Below are positions 40,395 through 46,810 of a stretch of DNA of 64,000 nt, piece after piece (positions within the stretch are counted from its first letter, which is position 1; every line of letters begins with the position of its first letter). The notes beneath the pieces are model-generated. The model saw only the letters and a list, made by a program, of their open reading frames with translations. It was not told the origin of the DNA and did no database searches. A program made the position numbers and the translations under genes. Location of the stretch: assembly GCF_001748285.1 (NCBI RefSeq), contig NZ_BDGT01000011.1, positions 51,377-115,376 on the forward strand, given 5' to 3'. This stretch comes from Thermogemmatispora onikobensis. Lineage in GTDB: Bacteria; Chloroflexota; Ktedonobacteria; Ktedonobacterales; Ktedonobacteraceae.

Positions 40395-42548
40395 ATGGCC
40401 GGAAAAGAGCTGCTTCTGAAGATGGGTGATTCCTTGCCGCTGGTGCGAGTGTGGATGTTGGGGCCGTTTGTGGTGGAGCTGAGGGGGACCGATGGGGCGT
40501 GGCGGGCGCTGCCGGGGAGTGTGTGGCGAACGTATTTTTATGCACGCCCGCTGTTGCAGCGCTTGCTGTGCGCGCATGGGCGCAGGGTGGAGCGGCAGCA
40601 GTTGCTGGCGGATTTGTGGCCAAGGGAGGAGCCGAGTGAGGCGATGGAGCGCTATCCGTTGACGGGGGCCGGGCAGGTGCGGAAGCTGTTGGGGCGAAGG
40701 GAGTTGTTGCAGACGTGTGGCCAGGGGTATCAGTTGGCTGATCAGGGCTGGATCTGGACGGATGTGGATGAGGCTCTGAGGCTGGTGAGGGAGGCGAGGG
40801 GAAGGGGACTGGAGAGCCTGGAGGCCTTGCCGTGCTTGCAGGAGGCGGAGAGGCTGTTTCGGCGGGGTCGGCTGTTGGAGGGGCAGGGGGCGCTGTGGGC
40901 GGTGGCGTATCGGGAGTGGGTGGCGGGTGAGCGCTGGAGAGCAGGGCTGGCCCTGGGAAGGCTCTATGAGAGGGCGGGGATGGCGAGCGAGGCGGGGGAG
41001 CAGTATCGGCAGTTGTATGAGGAGGAGCCGTTTAGGGAGGAGGCGCTGTTAGAGGTGTATGGCTGGTGGATGAGACGGGGAGAGAGGGAGAGGGCGGAGA
41101 GAGTATTAGAGGCGGGGCTGAAGAGGTTGGAGCAGAAGGGGGTGCCGCTGACGGCGGAGGGGAAGGAGCAGGTGAGAAGGCTGAGGGAGCAGGGTGAGGG
41201 AAGGACCTTGGTGGTGGTGCAGGGGGAGGCTGTGGTATACTGGGAGGGAAGTAAGGGAGCGAGCGCGGAGGAGCGGCGAGAGGAGAGATGCAGGAAGGAG
41301 GTTCCGCAGGGGGAGCCTGAGCTGCAGGGGAGGCTGCTGCCGTTGGGTAGGGAGCAGGAGGAGGGGGAGTGTGGGGTGAGGGTGCTGGTCTGGCCGCTGG
41401 TGTGGGGGAGGGAGCGGCGAGGGAGCCTGCAGGAACTGGAGAGAGAGATCCAGGAGGAGCTGAAGATGAGCGAGCGCAGGGAGCACGAGGCAGAGACAAG
41501 GGCTGCGCAGGGGCAGCGGCTGCCGAGGAGGCAAGCGCTCTTGCTGCTGGCGGGGATGCCGCAGGTGCTGCTGGGGCTGGGGAGCGGAGGAGGAGGTTGG
41601 GGCTGGGAGTGGGAGGGGATGAAGGAGGGGAGGGTGAGAGAGGAGGTGCTGCCGGTGGTGGCGGGGAGTATCACAGCCTGCTGGCATCTGCTCAATGAGG
41701 GGGAGTTAGAGGCGGTCGAGAGGACGGTAGGGAGCTATCTGCCGCTGCTGAGGAGGTGGGCGTATGAGCCGTCGGGGGTGCAGCGAGAAGCGGCCTATCT
41801 GGCGGCACAGGCGTGCTTGCTAGAGGGCTTAATTGCCTACCATCGGCTACAGTTCCAGCGAAGAAAGTACCTTTGTGAAGAAGCAGTCAGTTTAAGTCGT
41901 CTTGCTAGTGGGCCTGTGTTGCTTGTAAAAGCGCTGATCGACCGAGGGACGGCCTGCTACTGGCTTGGCCAGAGTGAGTCGATGCTGGAGAGCTTTCAGG
42001 AGGCGTGTAGTCTGGCCGAAACTGTGCCCGCTCCTTTACGCGGGAGGGCTTTCATGAGCCTAGCACGGGCCTATGCAGATCGGGGGATGGCTGGAGAAGC
42101 CTTGAAAGCTTTCGAGATGGCTCGAGAGCACTTCCAGGGATGGGAAGGGACCAAGTCTTTACCAGTGTGTGTGTTGCTCGACGAAGGCGCTTACAGGGAA
42201 CCTCTCTACGGGGGATATATTCACCTACGTCTCGGTGAATATGGAGAGCAGAAGAGTCATCTCCTCGAAGCGGAACGACGGCTAGCAGGCGTTGAGGAGA
42301 TGGTGAGCGTGGTCAGTGTGCCAGGACGTATTAGGTTGGAAGCTCTTAATCTGAGGGGGGAAGCGGCGATAGGGAGAGGGGAGCTAGAGGAGTACGTGAG
42401 CTACACGGTAGAGGGAGCGGAAGGGGCGAGGAGGCTGGGGAGCGGCAAGAGGAGGCAGGAGCTGGTGAGCAACTGGAAGAGGGCGCTAGAGAGGTGGCCG
42501 TGGGAGAAGCGAGTGAGGGAGCTGGGGGAGCTGGTGCTAGGGGTGTAG
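40395..42548 (+). CDS. BTAD-type transcriptional regulator with TPR-like sensor half
   Basis: 717 residues. The N-terminal winged-helix (LPLVRVWMLGPFVVELRG...RVERQQLLADLWP) plus the bacterial transcriptional activation domain (ARGRGLESLEALPCLQEAERLFRRGRLLEGQGALWAVAYREWVAGERWRAGLALGRLYERAGMASEAGEQYRQLYEEEPFREEALL) resemble SARP/AfsR-type regulators. A Glu/Arg-rich linker (about 250-375) leads to the PRRQALLLLAGMPQVLLGLG segment and a TPR-like helical repeat region (about 430-700). Two DNA blocks of this half (41518-41818, 42363-42538) are almost identical in the next gene. The conserved parts use AGG/GAG codons heavily and are very purine-rich; the core 41819-42362 is not. No ATPase domain. 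Confidence 0.85.
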   Translation: MAGKELLLKMGDSLPLVRVWMLGPFVVELRGTDGAWRALPGSVWRTYFYARPLLQRLLCAHGRRVERQQLLADLWPREEPSEAMERYPLTGAGQVRKLLGRRELLQTCGQGYQLADQGWIWTDVDEALRLVREARGRGLESLEALPCLQEAERLFRRGRLLEGQGALWAVAYREWVAGERWRAGLALGRLYERAGMASEAGEQYRQLYEEEPFREEALLEVYGWWMRRGERERAERVLEAGLKRLEQKGVPLTAEGKEQVRRLREQGEGRTLVVVQGEAVVYWEGSKGASAEERREERCRKEVPQGEPELQGRLLPLGREQEEGECGVRVLVWPLVWGRERRGSLQELEREIQEELKMSERREHEAETRAAQGQRLPRRQALLLLAGMPQVLLGLGSGGGGWGWEWEGMKEGRVREEVLPVVAGSITACWHLLNEGELEAVERTVGSYLPLLRRWAYEPSGVQREAAYLAAQACLLEGLIAYHRLQFQRRKYLCEEAVSLSRLASGPVLLVKALIDRGTACYWLGQSESMLESFQEACSLAETVPAPLRGRAFMSLARAYADRGMAGEALKAFEMAREHFQGWEGTKSLPVCVLLDEGAYREPLYGGYIHLRLGEYGEQKSHLLEAERRLAGVEEMVSVVSVPGRIRLEALNLRGEAAIGRGELEEYVSYTVEGAEGARRLGSGKRRQELVSNWKRALERWPWEKRVRELGELVLGV
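41518..41818 (+). repeat. R1 copy A (301 bp, with copy B at 42625)
   Basis: Nearly identical to 42625-42925; only four substitutions counted by eye, all at synonymous positions. Offset 1107 bases, a multiple of three, and both copies are read in the same frame. Confidence 0.92.
42363..42538 (+). repeat. R2 copy A (176 bp, with copy B at 43464)
   Basis: Three differences from 43464-43639. Offset 1101 bases, also a multiple of three. It encodes the C-terminal AAIGRGELEEYVSYTVEGAE...RVRELGELVL block. Confidence 0.92.
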
Positions 42549-42593
42549 AGGTAGAGAGAGGCAGGCGAGCGGGAAGAGAGAGGAGAGGGAGCG

Positions 42594-43649
42594 ATGAAGG
42601 AAGGAGAGGGAGAAGGAGGCAGGAGGCTGCCGAGGAGGCAAGCGCTGTTGCTGCTGGCGGGGATGCCGCAGGTGCTGCTGGGGCTGGGGAGCGGAGGAGG
42701 AGGTTGGGGCTGGGAGTGGGAGGGGATGAAGGAGGGGAGGGTGAGAGAGGAGGTGCTGCCGGTGGTGGCGGGGAGCATCACAGCCTGCTGGCATCTGCTC
42801 AATGAGGGGGAGTTAGAGGCGGTCGAGAGGACGGTAGGGAGCTATCTGCCGCTGCTGAGGAGGTGGGCATATGAGCCGTCGGGGGTGCAGCGAGAAGCGG
42901 CCTATCTGGCGGCGCAGGCGTGCTTATTGTATTCACTGGTAGAACATCATCGCCTGCGTTTCCAGCAACGCTGGCGTCTTACTCAAGAGGCTGTTGTGCT
43001 CAGTCGTCTCTCTGCTCATCGTTTGCTTCTGGTAGAGACGTTGACAGAGCTAGGGGTGGCCTCTTACTGGTGTGGTCTTCCTGCACAGATGCTGGAAGCT
43101 TATCTAGAGGCTGAAAGCTTGATGGAGCCATTGCCTGCGCTCTCGAAGAATATTGTGCTGCGCGGTTTAGCGCGTGCCTATGCTCAGCAGGGGCAAGAGC
43201 GGGAAGCTCTGAAGATGCTCAGTGCAGCGCGGCTGTATGCCGTTGAGGACTCGTATACTGAGGAGACGCCTATCTTTTTGGCCGCTCAGGAAGGGTACCA
43301 TATGCACATGCTCTACGCGGGCTTTGTGCATCTAGAGCTGGGCAGGTATGGCAGGATGTTGGAACATTGCCGATCGGCAGAGCAGGCTTTAGGCGAGCTT
43401 GATGGCTGGCGGAGACCGGTCCCTGTACGGTTGCGTCTGGAGATTGTGAACAGGAGAGGGGAGGCGGCGATAGGGAGGGGGGAGCTAGAGGAGTACGTGA
43501 GCTACACGGTAGAGGGAGCGGAAGGGGCGAGGAGGCTGGGGAGCGGCAAGAGGAGGCAGGAGCTGGTGAGCAACTGGAAGAGGGCGCTAGAGCGGTGGCC
43601 GGGGGAGAAGCGAGTGAGGGAGCTGGGGGAGCTGGTGCTCTCAGGGTGA
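42594..43649 (+). CDS. Sensor-half duplicate of the BTAD regulator, lacking DNA-binding domain
   Basis: 351 residues. It begins RRLPRRQALLLLAGMPQVLLGLG and matches the C-terminal half of the preceding protein, without winged helix or BTAD. The first about 110 and last about 60 residues are nearly identical to the upstream gene, while the TPR-like middle (LYSLVEHHRLRFQQRWRLTQEAVVLSRLSAHRLLLVETLTELG...) is only distantly similar. The gene follows the upstream stop by 45 bases and has AGGAGAGGGAG before the ATG. It could be a regulator partner, an antagonist of the full protein, or a stored sensor module; no DNA-binding is expected. Confidence 0.8.
   Translation: MKEGEGEGGRRLPRRQALLLLAGMPQVLLGLGSGGGGWGWEWEGMKEGRVREEVLPVVAGSITACWHLLNEGELEAVERTVGSYLPLLRRWAYEPSGVQREAAYLAAQACLLYSLVEHHRLRFQQRWRLTQEAVVLSRLSAHRLLLVETLTELGVASYWCGLPAQMLEAYLEAESLMEPLPALSKNIVLRGLARAYAQQGQEREALKMLSAARLYAVEDSYTEETPIFLAAQEGYHMHMLYAGFVHLELGRYGRMLEHCRSAEQALGELDGWRRPVPVRLRLEIVNRRGEAAIGRGELEEYVSYTVEGAEGARRLGSGKRRQELVSNWKRALERWPGEKRVRELGELVLSG
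42625..42925 (+). repeat. R1 copy B (301 bp)
   Basis: Partner of 41518-41818. Recombination between the two copies would delete 1107 bases and join the BTAD domain in frame to the second sensor core. Confidence 0.92.
43464..43639 (+). repeat. R2 copy B (176 bp)
   Basis: Partner of 42363-42538. It closes the variable sensor core of the second gene. Confidence 0.92.
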
Positions 43650-43752
43650 ACAGAAACGCCTGCCACCACTCCCCCAGAGATGCAAAGGAGCGGCCCAAAT
43701 TGGTCCCCATCATCCGCACATAACGAGCCGCCGGATCGGCACGGCGCCGGCC

Positions 43753-43953
43753 CTAGCCGCCGCCCTCCTCGCGGCTGGCCACCGAACGACCGCCGATCCC
43801 CCAATTGCGCTTTGGTACCTCATAAATAATGACGCGCACCTCCTCCACCGGATAGCCCAACTCGCGCCCTGCCGCCTCCGAGAGCAGCCGGATCAAACGC
43901 TCCTTCTGCTCTGCGCTGCGGCCCTCCATAATAGTCACCTTGAGAACAAGCAT
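43753..43953 (-). CDS. 4-oxalocrotonate-tautomerase-family protein lacking Pro1
   Basis: 66 residues, the size of a 4-OT monomer. LKVTIMEGRSAEQKERLIRLLSEAAGRELGYPVEEVRVIIYEVPKRNWGIGGRSVA matches the family closely, including the RxxEQK helix and the VIIYEVPKxNWGIGG end. The usual catalytic N-terminal proline, exposed after Met removal, is absent: the start is MLVLKV. In-frame upstream sequence does not provide a Pro either. The start at 43953 is preceded by AAAGGAG. It may be a non-catalytic subunit or use a different mechanism. It is divergent from a second tautomerase-like gene at 44253. Confidence 0.85.
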   Translation of the reverse strand: MLVLKVTIMEGRSAEQKERLIRLLSEAAGRELGYPVEEVRVIIYEVPKRNWGIGGRSVASREEGGG

Positions 43954-44252
43954 CGCGCATCTCCTTTCACTCTCCGCTTCGGCCATAGCATAGCAGCAGA
44001 TTGCTGTCCACCCCTCTCCTCTCAGTCTGGCACAGACGCCAGCCGTCGCGTCGCAGTTTCCCTGGTCCTGCCTGCTCTCTGCCTGGCTTGCCAGAACCGT
44101 GGCCGGCGACATACAATACAGCCAGCGCCGCAGATGAGCGCCGGTGCGCGCTCGCCAGCCCTGGCCCGCCAGCGCCTTGCCTGGTGGGGCCAACAGGTAG
44201 CAACGCAGCGCCAGATCAGGCCAGACCAAACCAGAAAGGAGCCAGGACGCCG

Positions 44253-44483
44253 ATGCCCATGCTCGAAGTACTGCGCGCCGACGACAGGCCGCTCAGCGCC
44301 GACCAGAAACGGGCCTTCGCCCGTGAAGCCACCAGAATCTTCCACGAAGTCCTCGGCACCCCGCCCGGGCGCCTGCGCCTCTTCTTCCTCGACACCCCAT
44401 CCGAGGGCCTGGAAGGGCTGTACGAACGACCGCCCGCTGCCAGCGACGAGCAGCCCGACGGTGGCGGCGAGAAGAAAGACTAA
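44253..44483 (+). CDS. Tautomerase-like small protein with N-terminal Pro
   Basis: 76 residues. MPMLEVLRADDRPLSADQKRAFAREATRIFHEVLGTPPGRLRLFFLDTPSEG has the beta-alpha-beta tautomerase layout and Pro as residue 2, which becomes the N-terminal catalytic Pro after Met removal. It ends in a charged tail (DEQPDGGGEKKD). AAAGGAG lies 12 bases before the ATG. The divergent gene at 43753 encodes a second member lacking this Pro, so the two might form a hetero-oligomer as known for CaaD and hetero-4-OT; that is inference. Substrate unknown. Confidence 0.75.
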   Translation: MPMLEVLRADDRPLSADQKRAFAREATRIFHEVLGTPPGRLRLFFLDTPSEGLEGLYERPPAASDEQPDGGGEKKD

Positions 44484-44500
44484 ACGCCCGTCGCAAGCCG

Positions 44501-44522
44501 CCCGGCCTTCCCGAAGGCCGGG
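44501..44522. terminator. Bidirectional hairpin between convergent genes
   Basis: CCCGGCCTT (44501-44509) and AAGGCCGGG (44514-44522) with loop CCCG, located between the tautomerase stop and the HD-protein stop. U-tract weak on both sides. Confidence 0.55.
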
Positions 44523-44529
44523 TCTCATC

Positions 44530-45240
44530 TCAGCCGGGCAGGCCAGCCAGCGTCAGCTCTCGCCGAAACTCCTCAAGATAGCGCTGCATAAACGCCAGGC
44601 GCTCCTGAGCCAGCGCCCGCCCCGTAGCCGTACTCATCGTCTTTCCCAGGTGCAACAACTTCGTATAAAAATGATCCAGCAGATAGCGCCGATCATCGGG
44701 CGTATGCCGTTCCGCAAACGGATCAGCCGGATCATACGGGCGCGTCTCCGCCGTTGCCCGCAGCGTCCCCGTGATCGCCCAACGCATCACCCCGATCGCC
44801 CCCAGTCCGTCCAGGCGGTCTGCATCGCGCACCACGCGCGCCTCCAGCGTCTGCGGCTCGATCCCGCGACTAAAGCTGTGGGCCAGCACCGCATGCAGAA
44901 TCGCCTCGCGCTCCGCTGTCGGCACCCCATAAGCGGCCAGCAGCTCAGCGGCCAACTCCTGCGACAGATCAGCATGATGCCGCCCTTGAGCAGCAGGCGC
45001 CTGAGCAGTGAGCGCCCTCTCCTCTGGCGCCACCCGTCCCAGATCGTGCAGCAGGGCTGCCGTCCCCACCACAAAGCGATCCGCCCCCTCGCGCTGCGCA
45101 ATGGCCAGCGCCAGCCGATAGACACGCTCAATATGATCCCAGCCGTGCGCCAGATCGACCCTCCCCGACCTCAGAAAACGTTCCTCCACCTCGCGGTACA
45201 CCTGCCCCAACACAGCATCTCTATCGAAAGCCTCTGTCAT
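44530..45240 (-). CDS. HD-domain phosphohydrolase
   Basis: 236 residues. Metal-binding motifs of an HD domain are visible: HGWDHIERVYRLALAIA (first His), TAALLHDLGR (HD), and RVVRDADRLDGLGAIGVMRW (final Asp). The arrangement is close to YedJ/YpgQ-type HD proteins, which hydrolyse nucleotides or related phosphates using Mn/Co. The C-terminal half, HFYTKLLHLGKTMSTATGRALAQERLAFMQRYLEEF, is also typical of that group. Starts MTEAFDRD. Stands alone between a terminator and a long intergenic region. Confidence 0.9.
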   Translation of the reverse strand: MTEAFDRDAVLGQVYREVEERFLRSGRVDLAHGWDHIERVYRLALAIAQREGADRFVVGTAALLHDLGRVAPEERALTAQAPAAQGRHHADLSQELAAELLAAYGVPTAEREAILHAVLAHSFSRGIEPQTLEARVVRDADRLDGLGAIGVMRWAITGTLRATAETRPYDPADPFAERHTPDDRRYLLDHFYTKLLHLGKTMSTATGRALAQERLAFMQRYLEEFRRELTLAGLPG

Positions 45241-45514
45241 TGACGTGCAACATCGTCCTTTCTACACTGTCTTTCCGCTCGCACTTGATGGCATCGGTCC
45301 CCACCCATGCGAGCCGCCTGGCCAGGGCGACAGCGCCGCCGCCCCTCCTGGCTCGACCGACCCACCCTGGTCAGCGTCACTCAGCCTAAGCAGATCCATT
45401 CTACACCATCGCCGGCCATTCTGCCCGAAGCCCGGGCCTTCCTTCCGCACCCATCTCCTCGCGCTCCTCGCGCCACCTCACCCATCTCTCCCCCTGAAAA
45501 TTTTCGCCGGGGCC

Positions 45515-45543
45515 TTGACAAAAGCCCATTCCCCGACTATATT
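45515..45543 (+). promoter_or_regulatory. Orphan promoter TTGACA-N17-TATATT with LacI-like downstream site
   Basis: TTGACA (45515-45520), 17 bases, TATATT (45538-45543). Directly downstream lies TTGAAACCGCTTACG, which resembles half-sites of LacI/CcpA-family operators, and ACCGC/GCGGT are inverted around it. No gene with a convincing start follows for over 500 bases. Confidence 0.6.
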
Positions 45544-45628
45544 CTATTTGAAACCGCTTACGTAATCGTTTGCGGTACCGATTTCGTCACCAACAGAAAT
45601 GCAAGGATGCTTTCGCTCCCTCCCCCAG

Positions 45629-45659
45629 CCTGCAGAACCTGCCTGGCGGGTTCTGCAGG
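45629..45659 (+). ncRNA. Candidate short transcript hairpin downstream of orphan promoter
   Basis: CCTGCAGAACC (45629-45639) and GGTTCTGCAGG (45649-45659) form a perfect 11-base stem with a 9-base loop, about 80-110 bases after the expected start of transcription. This could end or cap a small RNA. No U-tract, so the call is tentative. Confidence 0.3.
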
Positions 45660-45986
45660 GCGAGGAGCGGTGACCTGGGAGAGAGAAGCGCAAAGAGGCT
45701 TGCCGTCAAGAAAGGGAGCGGCGGTGGAGACAGCAGGGCAAAGGGGGTGCCGCCGTACCTGACGTGGCCAGCAAGCCGGGCATGAAGCAAGCGAAGGGAA
45801 GGACCCGGCCCGGGAGAGGAGGGGCACAGACACAACCTCTTTCTCCCGGGGACTCCTCGTTCGGTCAGAGGCGGGTGCCGTGGCTGACTCTCTGATTCAG
45901 TCGCGGCACCGCTCTTTTTGGCCTGCCTGTCTCCCCTCCTTTGGAGTGGCTTCCTGGCTCTTCTCCTGGTTCCCCTCTGCCTGCCC

Positions 45987-46036
45987 TTGACAAGTGGTGT
46001 GGCCTGGGCGTACCCTGAATATGGGTGACCGGTCAC
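45987..46036 (+). promoter_or_regulatory. tetR promoter and 12-bp operator GTGACCGGTCAC
   Basis: TTGACA (45987-45992), 18 bases, TACCCT (46011-46016), then the perfect palindrome GTGACCGGTCAC (46025-46036) over the start of transcription, 56 bases before the tetR ATG. TGACCGGTCA-type sites are common for TetR regulators; autorepression is inferred. Confidence 0.65.
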
Positions 46037-46091
46037 TCACCAAAAACGGTGGACCCTCAAGCGGAGGCAGCCGCTGTCAAGGAGCCAGACC

Positions 46092-46721
46092 ATGCCGAAG
46101 ATCGTCGACGAGCAGACGCGCGAAGCCACGCGCCAGCGTATCCTGCGCATAGCGGCCCGGGAGTTCGCGCGCCTGGGCTTTGAGCAGGCCAACATCAACC
46201 TCATTGCGGAGCAGGCCGGGATTGGCAAGGGGACCATCTATCTCTACTTTGAGAGCAAGAGAGCCTTATTTCTAGAGATGCTGCGCTTCATTGCTCAGGC
46301 CCACCTGCAAGAGATCCGTGCCGCTCTGGCGGCGGGGGAGACCGTGCAGCAGCGCCTGGAGGGTCTCTTTCTCGCCTTTGTCAGGCTAGCGGAGCAAGAG
46401 AGCGATAGCTTCCACGTCTTCATGAGCGCGCTCTATGGCGTCAACCGCCTCTTCCAACAAGAGGCGACGGCCCTACTGAGGGAGTACGTCGCGGCCATTG
46501 CCCGTCTGCTCGCCGAGGGTCAGGAGCGGGGCGAGCTGAGCGTCCAGCAGCTAGAGGCCAGCGCCCTGATGGTGCTCTCGGTGACCGAATCCTACGTCCT
46601 GGCGGCGCGCGTCCTGGGCTACCCGGCCTCTGTGCTCGCGGACCAGGCCGGGGCGGTGGCCGACTTCATCCTGCATGGTCTCGCGCCCTCAGCCCGCCGC
46701 TCCCCTGATCGGCAGGAATAA
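46092..46721 (+). CDS. TetR-family transcriptional regulator
   Basis: 209 residues. The N-terminal HTH is EATRQRILRIAAREFARLGFEQANINLIAEQAGIGKGTIYLYFESKRALFLEML, a clear TetR signature. The rest is the helical ligand/dimer domain. The palindrome just upstream indicates autoregulation, and the ClC transporter gene 89 bases downstream on the same strand is the likely co-regulated target. Ligand unknown. Starts MPKIVDEQ. Confidence 0.92.
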   Translation: MPKIVDEQTREATRQRILRIAAREFARLGFEQANINLIAEQAGIGKGTIYLYFESKRALFLEMLRFIAQAHLQEIRAALAAGETVQQRLEGLFLAFVRLAEQESDSFHVFMSALYGVNRLFQQEATALLREYVAAIARLLAEGQERGELSVQQLEASALMVLSVTESYVLAARVLGYPASVLADQAGAVADFILHGLAPSARRSPDRQE

Positions 46722-46810
46722 AGCGCGGTGGCGCGCCCTCCCTGCTCGCTTTTTGGCGCTGATTTTGACTGACCACCCACCCATCATCATACAGAGGAGG
46801 CAGATACCGC

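Larger units (their letters stand above)
45241..46091. other. 851-base gene-free region with orphan promoter and hairpin
   Basis: Frames here are compositionally poor and unlike known proteins. It contains a near-consensus promoter (45515-45543), a large hairpin (45629-45659), and the tetR promoter/operator at its right end. A short non-coding or attenuated transcript from the orphan promoter is possible. Confidence 0.4.

Noticed and set aside
40964..42802. Long Ser/Pro-rich minus-strand frames
   Set aside because: By-product of the purine-rich coding strand of the BTAD pair.
44134..45243. 369-residue plus-strand frame
   Set aside because: Antisense to the HD-domain gene and overlapping the tautomerase gene in another frame.
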